From a virus, in IMG/VR virus record IMGVR_UViG_3300037961_002018, positions 1 through 29,254 of that record: a stretch of DNA of 29,254 bases; one strand, written 5' to 3'. Below the pieces are notes generated by a model that saw nothing but the letters and a program-made list of their open reading frames with translations, was not told the origin of the DNA and did not search any database. A program made the translations under genes and the position numbers. Within the stretch, counting starts at the first letter, position 1, and each line of letters begins with the position of its first letter. Positions 16,699 through 22,131 of the stretch are shown here, one piece after another.

Positions 16699-17216
16699 TG
16701 ACACTACCTTCCTTTGGTGTTCCGTTAAGCTTAAACCAAATTCACATTGAAGTTGGTGGTACAAGCGGAACTACGGTTTCTCTAAATGAGACCGATGTCA
16801 GAGGTTTAATAAGCAAGGGTCTAAACGCTTCAAATTCTATATCAGATTATTATGGAGCAAGCGCAGCACCTTCTAGTCCAATTATAGCGGGTGATGGGTA
16901 CTTTTTATTAATGCAGTATGCTCCCCCTTTCACTATGGGGTTGCCAATGGCTATATGGTTTGGACATGCTGTTTTAAAGCTAGGCGGTAATGTAGTAAAA
17001 GGAAATTTTGGTAGTTCTTCTTCTTGGAACTCTGGTCAACAAACAAGCCCCGGCACTGTTGCTACCTTCTTTTCTAATCTTACTTATACACACACGGATG
17101 GTAACGCTTATGTTCCAGTTACACCCGTAAACCCTAGTAATAGTGCAACTTGGCCTCCAAATGTTCAAAACCCCACTTTTGCACAAAATACTTATGATAA
17201 CAGAGGTGTACAGTAA
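16698..17216 (+). CDS. Short fibre/adhesin-like protein (172 aa)
   Basis: The N-terminal ~55 residues (LPSFGVPLSLNQIHIEVGG, then SNSISDYYGAS) share the plug pattern of the glycine-rich adhesin at 12708 (GVPLSLDDIQDEFGG, ISISDFYGT), with an insertion. The remaining ~115 residues are a private region rich in Pro, Asn and aromatic residues (LLMQYAPPFTMGLPMAIWFG) and end NPTFAQNTYDNRGVQ. I infer a second tip protein using the same docking module. It is the last structural gene before the 59-nt gap that opens the lysis cassette. Confidence 0.6.
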   Translation: MTLPSFGVPLSLNQIHIEVGGTSGTTVSLNETDVRGLISKGLNASNSISDYYGASAAPSSPIIAGDGYFLLMQYAPPFTMGLPMAIWFGHAVLKLGGNVVKGNFGSSSSWNSGQQTSPGTVATFFSNLTYTHTDGNAYVPVTPVNPSNSATWPPNVQNPTFAQNTYDNRGVQ

Positions 17217-17218
17217 TA

Positions 17219-17246
17219 TAGACTTTTTAAGGCATAGTAGTATAAT
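17219..17246 (+). promoter_or_regulatory. Candidate sigma70-like promoter before the lysis cassette
   Basis: A perfect TATAAT lies at 17241-17246, 16 nt downstream of TAGACT (17219-17224), a 4-of-6 match to the -35 consensus. It sits in a 59-nt non-coding gap, one of the two longest in the window, 30 nt before the first lysis-cassette start. The -10 context AGTATAATGTG resembles AGTATAAAATG in the leader at 19702-19712. AT-rich phage DNA produces chance matches, so this is only a candidate. Confidence 0.35.
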
Positions 17247-17275
17247 GTGTAAGAAGTTTTTGAGAGTATATTGTT

Positions 17276-17671
17276 ATGAGTGATAAACTACCAAAAGTAA
17301 GTATTGCTGTAGTCGGGGTTGTAATTGCCCAGATCGGTGGTTTTATATGGTGGACTGCACAGCAAGCTAGTACAATACAAAACCTTGAAGAGACGGTAAA
17401 TGTTCTAACAGTAGAGAATAACGCTACAGACAGGACAAACCTGATTAGAGATGTTGAGAAAAACTCTGAGGATCTTCAAGAAATAATTGATATATTATCT
17501 GAGGTTTATGAAGATTTGGAAGATGGCGATAACGAGCTTTGGGAAGAAATAGATCAAATTCACGAGGATGTCGGTGGGATGGCAGCTCATATGATGGCTA
17601 TTGTAAAGTTACAGTCTAGGGTGGCAATTTTGGAAAAGACCGTTGAGTTTACACGACAAGATGGAATGTAA
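17276..17671 (+). CDS. Membrane-anchored coiled-coil protein, spanin-like topology (131 aa)
   Basis: After MSDKLPKVS comes one hydrophobic segment at residues ~8-27 (IAVVGVVIAQIGGFIWW), then a long acidic helical region with heptad character (TIQNLEETVNVLTVEN, EDLQEIIDILSEVYEDLEDG, LQSRVAILEKTVEF). An N-terminal membrane anchor with a coiled coil behind it is the layout of an inner-membrane spanin (Rz-like). That fits its place at the head of a lysis cassette. No lipoprotein partner was found nearby, so it could equally be a tail or membrane-associated protein. Its stop TAA sits 2 nt before the ATC proposed as the next start. Confidence 0.6.
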   Translation: MSDKLPKVSIAVVGVVIAQIGGFIWWTAQQASTIQNLEETVNVLTVENNATDRTNLIRDVEKNSEDLQEIIDILSEVYEDLEDGDNELWEEIDQIHEDVGGMAAHMMAIVKLQSRVAILEKTVEFTRQDGM

Positions 17672-17673
17672 AA

Positions 17674-18129
17674 ATCGATCCTTTAACAATTTTAGCAGGA
17701 CTGAAAACTGGACTCGCGGCCGGCCGGACAATCAGTTCTTTAAGTAAAGACATAGGTAAATTTTTTGATGCAACTGATGCAGCTAAAAAAACGCTGCAGC
17801 AAAAGGGTGTGTCTGCTAAAAGCACAAATGCTACGGCATTGGATAGATGGGCTAAGTTACGTCAGGCTGCTGAGGCCGAAGAGGAACTGAAGGAATGGAT
17901 CACACAGACGTATGGCAGGAGCAAATACTTGGAATTACTCAAAATAAGACGAGAGGTACTTGCAGAGAAACGTGAGGCTGAAGCCCAAGCTAGAAGAGAC
18001 GCTATACAACGACAAGAGATGATGATTACTATAGTTGGTATCGTTGTATTACTAATATTCTCTGCTGTAGGTGCAGCAGCTTACCTTCATTATATGGGGT
18101 GGATTGATGTTAGGAGTTACTTTAGATGA
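17674..18129 (+). CDS. TM protein apparently starting at ATC (151 aa)
   Basis: The frame is open from 17647 with no ATG, GTG or TTG until GTG 17809. The sequence before that GTG reads as a good protein start, xDPLTILAGLKTGLAAGRT, then LSKDIGKFFDATDAAKKTL. This resembles the N-terminus (MDPLTxxxGVK...) of a family I recall from marine phages. The Met position is occupied by ATC at 17674, with GGA 8 nt upstream. The middle is a charged helix (AEAEEELKEWITQTYG, REVLAEKREAEAQARRD). One membrane segment lies at residues ~116-141 (MMITIVGIVVLLIFSAVG). The function is unknown. If ATC is not used, the gene would be truncated to 106 residues from GTG 17809. Confidence 0.6.
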   Translation: MDPLTILAGLKTGLAAGRTISSLSKDIGKFFDATDAAKKTLQQKGVSAKSTNATALDRWAKLRQAAEAEEELKEWITQTYGRSKYLELLKIRREVLAEKREAEAQARRDAIQRQEMMITIVGIVVLLIFSAVGAAAYLHYMGWIDVRSYFR

Positions 18130-18302
18130 TTTATGTACTGGTCTTTATTCAGTTTCTAAATACAGACAATCTAAGGTTCTACCAAATAGCAACCTTTCCT
18201 GAAATGAGCCAATGCCAAGAAGAAAAAAAGAAAGCGAGCGTAATGAAAAATCACACAAGCCAAGAGCTTTTGTGTTTGGAGATAGTGACCCAGTTGCAGT
18301 AG
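18126..18302 (+). CDS. Small ORF with hydrophobic N-terminus and two cysteines (58 aa)
   Basis: It begins by ATGA overlap with the upstream TM gene and reads MIYVLVFIQFLNTDNLRFYQ at the start. C30 and C50 sit in SQCQEEKKKASVM and ELLCLEIV. I recall small marine-phage proteins with this shape: a short hydrophobic start, a YQ-strand and two spaced cysteines that could form a disulphide. The last 91 nt overlap the next gene out of frame. The ATGA junction and family-like pattern favour a real gene; the overlap is the main reason for doubt. Confidence 0.55.
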   Translation: MIYVLVFIQFLNTDNLRFYQIATFPEMSQCQEEKKKASVMKNHTSQELLCLEIVTQLQ

Positions 18303-18421
18303 AACATGGTAAAAAATGGGGCGTATACGATAAAAATGGACGATTAATTATTTTAGGGTATAATAGAAGAATATGTCAGGAGTACGCAAATGCCCAAGCA
18401 AAAATACGATCTAAACGATAA
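18212..18421 (+). CDS. Small basic protein (69 aa), function unknown
   Basis: The N-terminus is strongly basic (MPRRKKESERNEKSHKPRA). It is followed by GDSDPVAVEHGKKWGVYDKN, then RLIILGYNRRICQEYANAQ, which looks like a compact alpha/beta unit. No clear ribosome site precedes ATG 18212, and its first 91 nt overlap the 58-residue ORF, so its translation may depend on coupling. It overlaps the next gene by 32 nt. I do not know the family. It could bind nucleic acid by charge, but that is only a guess. Confidence 0.55.
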   Translation: MPRRKKESERNEKSHKPRAFVFGDSDPVAVEHGKKWGVYDKNGRLIILGYNRRICQEYANAQAKIRSKR

Positions 18422-18698
18422 CGGAAAAATTGATCCAGATGAGCGTGATATTATGCTTGAGGATCGCCGCCGTATGATGGAGGACGCAGACGCAAAAAGA
18501 GACGCACAGCTTCGCATGACATGGTTTGCATTAAGCGGCATGTTGGCGTATCCGCTTCTTATAGTTTTGGCGTCTTGGTTAGGGCTAGAACAGGCATCTA
18601 ATCTTCTAGCAGATATAGCTGCAGTATATGTGGTTGCTGTGTCAGGTGTAACAGCGGCATACTTTGGTTTCACAAACATGGGTGGTAAAGGACAATGA
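18390..18698 (+). CDS. EF-hand, two-TM membrane protein in the lysis cassette (102 aa)
   Basis: Residues 7-18 (DLNDNGKIDPDE) match every position of a canonical EF-hand calcium loop: D1, N3, N5, G6, I8, E12. A charged helix follows (ERDIMLEDRRRMMEDADAKR), then two membrane segments at ~45-66 (WFALSGMLAYPLLIVLAS) and ~72-94 (LLADIAAVYVVAVSGVTA). It starts after AGGAG and overlaps the 3TM holin by ATGA. I recall related two-TM proteins beside holins in marine phages. The context suggests a holin partner or antiholin; calcium control is a hypothesis. Confidence 0.7.
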   Translation: MPKQKYDLNDNGKIDPDERDIMLEDRRRMMEDADAKRDAQLRMTWFALSGMLAYPLLIVLASWLGLEQASNLLADIAAVYVVAVSGVTAAYFGFTNMGGKGQ

Positions 18699-19078
18699 TA
18701 GGACAGTTACTAGGGCCAGTAGCAGGTCTAGCTAGTAGTTGGCTCGATGCAAAGACTACAAAGCAAGCTGCAGAGGCAAAGCTAAAACTTACTGAGGCAG
18801 AAGCAAAGGCCAAGATATTATTATCTGAAAAGACTAGCGTTGCTGACTGGGAACGTATTATGGCAGAAAACAGCGGTTCGAGCTGGAAAGACGAATTTTT
18901 CGTAATTGTGTTGTCAATCCCGTTAATTTTAGCCTTCGTGCCGGGTGCAGAAGGTATTGTAGATAGAGGCTTTGAGCAGCTTCATAAGGCACCGGACTGG
19001 TATTTTTACAGTTTAGGAATTGCAATAAGTGCCTCTTTCGGTGTGAAAGGGTACAAGCAGTTTGTAAGGAGAAAGTAA
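18695..19078 (+). CDS. Holin of the 3TM gene-transfer-agent type (127 aa)
   Basis: The protein fits the GTA_holin_3TM (PF11351-type) pattern. It has an N-terminal small-residue helix (LLGPVAGLASSWLD), an Ala/Lys/Glu-rich helix (AEAKLKLTEAEAKAKI) and the segment VADWERIMAENSGSSWKDEF. Two hydrophobic helices at ~67-84 (EFFVIVLSIPLILAF) and ~102-120 (WYFYSLGIAISASFGV) follow, then a basic tail (KQFVRRK). Holins of this kind open the inner membrane so that the lysin can reach peptidoglycan. It overlaps the EF-hand gene by ATGA and the lysin gene by TAATG, which ties the three together. The family is typical of alphaproteobacterial phages and gene transfer agents. Confidence 0.85.
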   Translation: MIGQLLGPVAGLASSWLDAKTTKQAAEAKLKLTEAEAKAKILLSEKTSVADWERIMAENSGSSWKDEFFVIVLSIPLILAFVPGAEGIVDRGFEQLHKAPDWYFYSLGIAISASFGVKGYKQFVRRK

Positions 19079-19695
19079 TGGCATTTGAAGCATTAAAAAT
19101 GTTGCAGGAAAAGTGCGGTGTAGAGCCAGATGGGGCGTTTGGCCCAAATACGGCAAAAGCTATTACAGCACACTTTGAGCTGTCTCCAGAGCGAGGCGCA
19201 CATTTACTAGGTCAAGTTGTGCATGAAAGCGGTACGTTTAGATATACTAGAGAGAACCTAAACTACTCTGTAGAGGCTATGATGAAGGTATGGCCTAATC
19301 GATTTCCTACAGAGGAAAGTGCAGAGCCATTTGCCAGAAACCCAAAAGCGTTAGCTGAGAACGTATATTTCGGCAGAATGGGGAATGATACCAAAGAAAA
19401 AGCTAGTGCCTACATAGGGCGCGGATTTTTACAATTGACCGGATATAACAACGTCCGATCTTTTGCTTCTGATATGCGTGTTCCAGAGGTTTTAGACAAT
19501 CCACAACTGTTAGAAGAAGATTACGCAATGGATACAGCTCTATGGTTCTTTAAGAAAAATAACCTATGGAAGATATGTGATGAGGGCGTCAACGATGATA
19601 CGATAAAATCCCTTACTAAGCGTATAAACGGCGGATATACTGGATTATCTCATCGTGAGAAAGAAACTAAAAAGATTTATGGTTGGTTAAAATAA
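19078..19695 (+). CDS. Endolysin, glycoside hydrolase family 19 (205 aa)
   Basis: This is a single-domain GH19 lysozyme/chitinase-like enzyme that would cut peptidoglycan glycan strands. Seen in order: a helix (EALKMLQEKCGV), GQVVHESGTFRYTRENLNYS with the likely catalytic acid E50 and base E59, then AENVYFGRMGND. Further on are the family signature GRGFLQLTGYNN, the segment AMDTALWFFKKN, and KRINGGYTGL near the end. The length of about 200 residues is normal. There is no signal peptide, consistent with release through the adjacent 3TM holin. It starts after AAGGAG with a TAATG overlap and is followed by a 60-nt non-coding leader. Confidence 0.92.
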   Translation: MAFEALKMLQEKCGVEPDGAFGPNTAKAITAHFELSPERGAHLLGQVVHESGTFRYTRENLNYSVEAMMKVWPNRFPTEESAEPFARNPKALAENVYFGRMGNDTKEKASAYIGRGFLQLTGYNNVRSFASDMRVPEVLDNPQLLEEDYAMDTALWFFKKNNLWKICDEGVNDDTIKSLTKRINGGYTGLSHREKETKKIYGWLK

Positions 19696-19742
19696 TACTA
19701 TAGTATAAAATGTAATAAAATGTTAAAGTTCAATTGAACTTT
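19695..19742. promoter_or_regulatory. Leader with two palindromes (includes GTTCAATTGAAC copy 2 of 4)
   Basis: Two palindromes lie between the lysin stop and the next gene. ATACTATAGTAT spans 19695-19706, overlapping a TATAAA at 19704-19709. An 18-bp perfect palindrome around GTTCAATTGAAC spans 19725-19742 and runs into a T tract and GGAG. The second closely matches the leader at 11939. As RNA it forms a 7-bp stem with an AAUU loop before U residues, compatible with a weak terminator after the lysin. The first could mark a promoter or operator for the ejection-protein genes. The -35 region is unconvincing. Confidence 0.45.
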
Positions 19743-19755
19743 TTTGGAGATTAAA

Positions 19756-20829
19756 ATGGTACTTCCCCTTTTAGGTAGCTTTTTAGGTTCAGCTTTACTG
19801 CCCGGAATGTTTACGTCTTTAAGTCCTTTAGCGGCAGGAGCTATCGGTTCTGGCTTGGGAAGCCTTCTCCAAGGGGATGATTTAGATGAAGCTATAGGTA
19901 CAGGTCTAACAAGCTTCATGGGTGGTAAGCTTTTAGGTGGTCTTGGTAAAGAGTTTGCAAAAGGCGATGGCGGTATAACAGATTTAATTAATCCTAAAAT
20001 GGCAAAAGGTGTGCCAGACGCTATATCATCAACAAATATTTCAGATGCTATTAAGGGAGGGGGCTTAAAAGGCGGTCAAACTGCTTTATCAGGTGCATTA
20101 AAGGGTGGCCTAGAGCTTGCTAAACAAAACCCATTTACAACCACAGGTCTAGTAGGCGGTACAATGTTAGCTAATGCTGCCAATCAGCAGCCAGATATGG
20201 AAGGCAAAAAAGACACTTTTAGGCCAAGAGAAACTGTACCAATACAGCAGAATATAAAACAACCACCGCCCTCATATAGGCCCGGAATAGACCCAGAATT
20301 TAACTACGGCTTTAGAAATCCTACAGCAGCAGAGCTAGAAACTAGATTTATACAAGAGGGCGGTATAGCGAGTTTAGCTCCGACAATGGCTCAACCAAAC
20401 GAAAAAGACCTTATTGTTAACGCTGTTAACGCTGTAAAAGGTAATATGGATGAGCAATCAGCTTCTATAGCCTTGGCACAATTTGTACAAAAGTACGGAG
20501 AAGAGGCATTACAAGAGCTAGTACAGGACGTACAAGAGGGCGAATACGATGATGTTGGCGGTAAAGCTGAGGGTATGATCGATGGCGGTGGTGATGGAAT
20601 GAGTGATTCAGTTCCTGCCACTATCGATGGACAACAAGATCTTTTGATAAGTAAAGATGAGTATGTAGTTGATGCTCCAACAGTTGCTATGATTGGCAAC
20701 GGATCTAGTGATGCAGGTGCAGAAAAGCTAGATAAAATGAGAGAAGAAGTTAGAAAAGCTGCGACTGGTTCTTCCATGCAGCCTAAAGAAATAGATGCTA
20801 TGGGGATAATGGGTAAGGCATTGTCATGA
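19756..20829 (+). CDS. Internal virion-type protein (357 aa)
   Basis: I place the start at ATG 19756 (MVLPLLGSFLGSALL), 6 nt after GGAG; an ATG at 19744 lies before that site. The first ~60 residues are Gly/Ala/Leu-rich and weakly hydrophobic (SPLAAGAIGSGLGSLLQGDD), as in many ejected proteins. The C-terminal ~90 residues carry a signature I recall from marine phage virion proteins: GGGDGMSDSVPATIDGQ, LISKDEYVVDAPTVAMIGNG, SSDAGAEKLDKMREEVRK. Families with this tail are encoded upstream of gp14/gp16-like ejection proteins. It overlaps the next gene by ATGA. The role as an ejection protein is inferred. Confidence 0.65.
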   Translation: MVLPLLGSFLGSALLPGMFTSLSPLAAGAIGSGLGSLLQGDDLDEAIGTGLTSFMGGKLLGGLGKEFAKGDGGITDLINPKMAKGVPDAISSTNISDAIKGGGLKGGQTALSGALKGGLELAKQNPFTTTGLVGGTMLANAANQQPDMEGKKDTFRPRETVPIQQNIKQPPPSYRPGIDPEFNYGFRNPTAAELETRFIQEGGIASLAPTMAQPNEKDLIVNAVNAVKGNMDEQSASIALAQFVQKYGEEALQELVQDVQEGEYDDVGGKAEGMIDGGGDGMSDSVPATIDGQQDLLISKDEYVVDAPTVAMIGNGSSDAGAEKLDKMREEVRKAATGSSMQPKEIDAMGIMGKALS

Positions 20830-21275
20830 AAGATGTAAGAACAGGATTAATGTTTTCTCCAGTTCCTACTGAATTTGTTGATGTTGTTTGGCCTAAAGTG
20901 TCTGAGATAATGGAGCGGTCAGTAAAGACTGCAGAAGGAAAGTACAAAGTAGAAGATCTTTATCCTGAAATTATGGATAATCAGATTGTCTTATGGATTG
21001 TTGCTGATCACGATAGGGATGACGAGATTATAGCTGCAATTACCACCAGATTAATAGAATATCCGCAAGGAAACTCTATGGCTATGGATTGGATTGGTGG
21101 TAAAAGAATGAAAGACTGGTTGCCTATGGCGCAAGAATCTATTTCTCGCTATGCTAGAGACCATAAATGTAAGTATTTAGAAGGCTATGGAAGAAAAGGT
21201 TGGGATCGTTGGCTTAGAAAGTACGGGTGGAAGCCAGACTATATCGCCTATAAAATGGAGTTAAACTATGGGTAA
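20826..21275 (+). CDS. GNAT-fold-like phage protein, gp13-like (149 aa)
   Basis: The layout is that of a small GNAT-type (acetyltransferase fold) protein common in podovirus-like phages: WPKVSEIMERSVKTAEGK, then strands (QIVLWIVADHDRDDEIIAAI, TTRLIEYPQGNSMAMDWIGG), a helix (ESISRYARDHKCKYLEGYGR) and the ending GWDRWLRKYGWKPDYIAYKM. T7 gp13-like proteins occupy this place in other phages. I see no clear acetyl-CoA pyrophosphate loop (R/QxxGxG/A), so catalysis is doubtful and a structural or assembly role is more likely. It overlaps the previous gene by ATGA and the next by 8 nt. Confidence 0.65.
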   Translation: MKDVRTGLMFSPVPTEFVDVVWPKVSEIMERSVKTAEGKYKVEDLYPEIMDNQIVLWIVADHDRDDEIIAAITTRLIEYPQGNSMAMDWIGGKRMKDWLPMAQESISRYARDHKCKYLEGYGRKGWDRWLRKYGWKPDYIAYKMELNYG

Positions 21276-22131
21276 GGGTAATAAGCAGGTAAAAGCGGGA
21301 GAACAGACGGTAATTAATTCATTACCTGATTACGCTCGTCCATACTTTGAGAACCTTATGGAACGTGCTGAGGCAGAATCTTTACAAGGATATCAGCCTT
21401 ATCAGGGTCAAAGAATAGCTGAATCTGGCAGCATAGCTGACATAGCTAACTCAAGAAATATGGTCAGGGGGATAGCAAATCAGGGTATGCCTGAGACAGA
21501 AGAGGCCATAGGAGGTATTAGAGACCTAGCCCAACGCGGTCAGTTTACTGGTCAAACTGCTCAAGACTACATGAACCCTTACATGGAGCAGGTTGTAGAC
21601 AGGCAGAAACAATCTGCAATACAAGATTTTAATCGTATGGGCGCAGCTAGAAATGCTCAAGCTGTAAACGCAGGTGCATTTGGCGGGTCTAGAGCAGCAG
21701 TTGCTGATTATCTTGCTCAAGAAGGGCTACAAGATCAATTAGCTGATATTGACGCTACAGGCAGGGAAGCTGCTTTTAGGGATGCTAGAGCAGGTTTTGA
21801 TGCTGATAGGCAGATGGGAATGCAGGGTCTTGGTCAGTTGGCACAGCTTGGAAGTGCTAGAAGAGCAGGTGACATACAAGGCGCACAATTGCTAGAGGGC
21901 ATAGGAAAAACACAGCTTGGAGAGCAACAAGCAGGTTTAGACATAGGCTATCAGGACTTTTTAGGTCAGCAAAACTTCAACAAAGACCAGTTGGGTTTCT
22001 TTTCTAACATGCTTCAAGGTGTTCCTGTTAGGCCGAATACACAACAGGCAACTTTTCAGCCTTACAATCCTCTGCAACAAGCTCTTGGCGCAGGGATAAC
22101 GGGTCTAAGTCTATATCGTGGGTTAACATAA
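21268..22131 (+). CDS. Internal virion/ejection protein (287 aa)
   Basis: Mostly helical and Gln/Ala/Gly-rich. Recognisable segments are PDYARPYFENLMERAEAES, DYMNPYMEQVVDRQKQSA, the conserved QAVNAGAFGGSRAAVADYL and repeated helical units with AGxQGAQLLEGIGKTQLGEQ. The C-terminus is FQPYNPLQQALGAGITG. The pattern is common to internal virion proteins of marine and T7-like phages (gp14-like position), which leave the capsid and help form a channel across the host envelope. It starts within the last 8 nt of the previous gene and ends in TAATG with the next. Confidence 0.7.
   Translation: MGKGNKQVKAGEQTVINSLPDYARPYFENLMERAEAESLQGYQPYQGQRIAESGSIADIANSRNMVRGIANQGMPETEEAIGGIRDLAQRGQFTGQTAQDYMNPYMEQVVDRQKQSAIQDFNRMGAARNAQAVNAGAFGGSRAAVADYLAQEGLQDQLADIDATGREAAFRDARAGFDADRQMGMQGLGQLAQLGSARRAGDIQGAQLLEGIGKTQLGEQQAGLDIGYQDFLGQQNFNKDQLGFFSNMLQGVPVRPNTQQATFQPYNPLQQALGAGITGLSLYRGLT

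Noticed and set aside
17809-17811. GTG 17809 as the start of the TM gene
   Set aside because: It would discard 45 residues that read as a conserved protein start and leave a 137-nt hole in a tightly packed operon.
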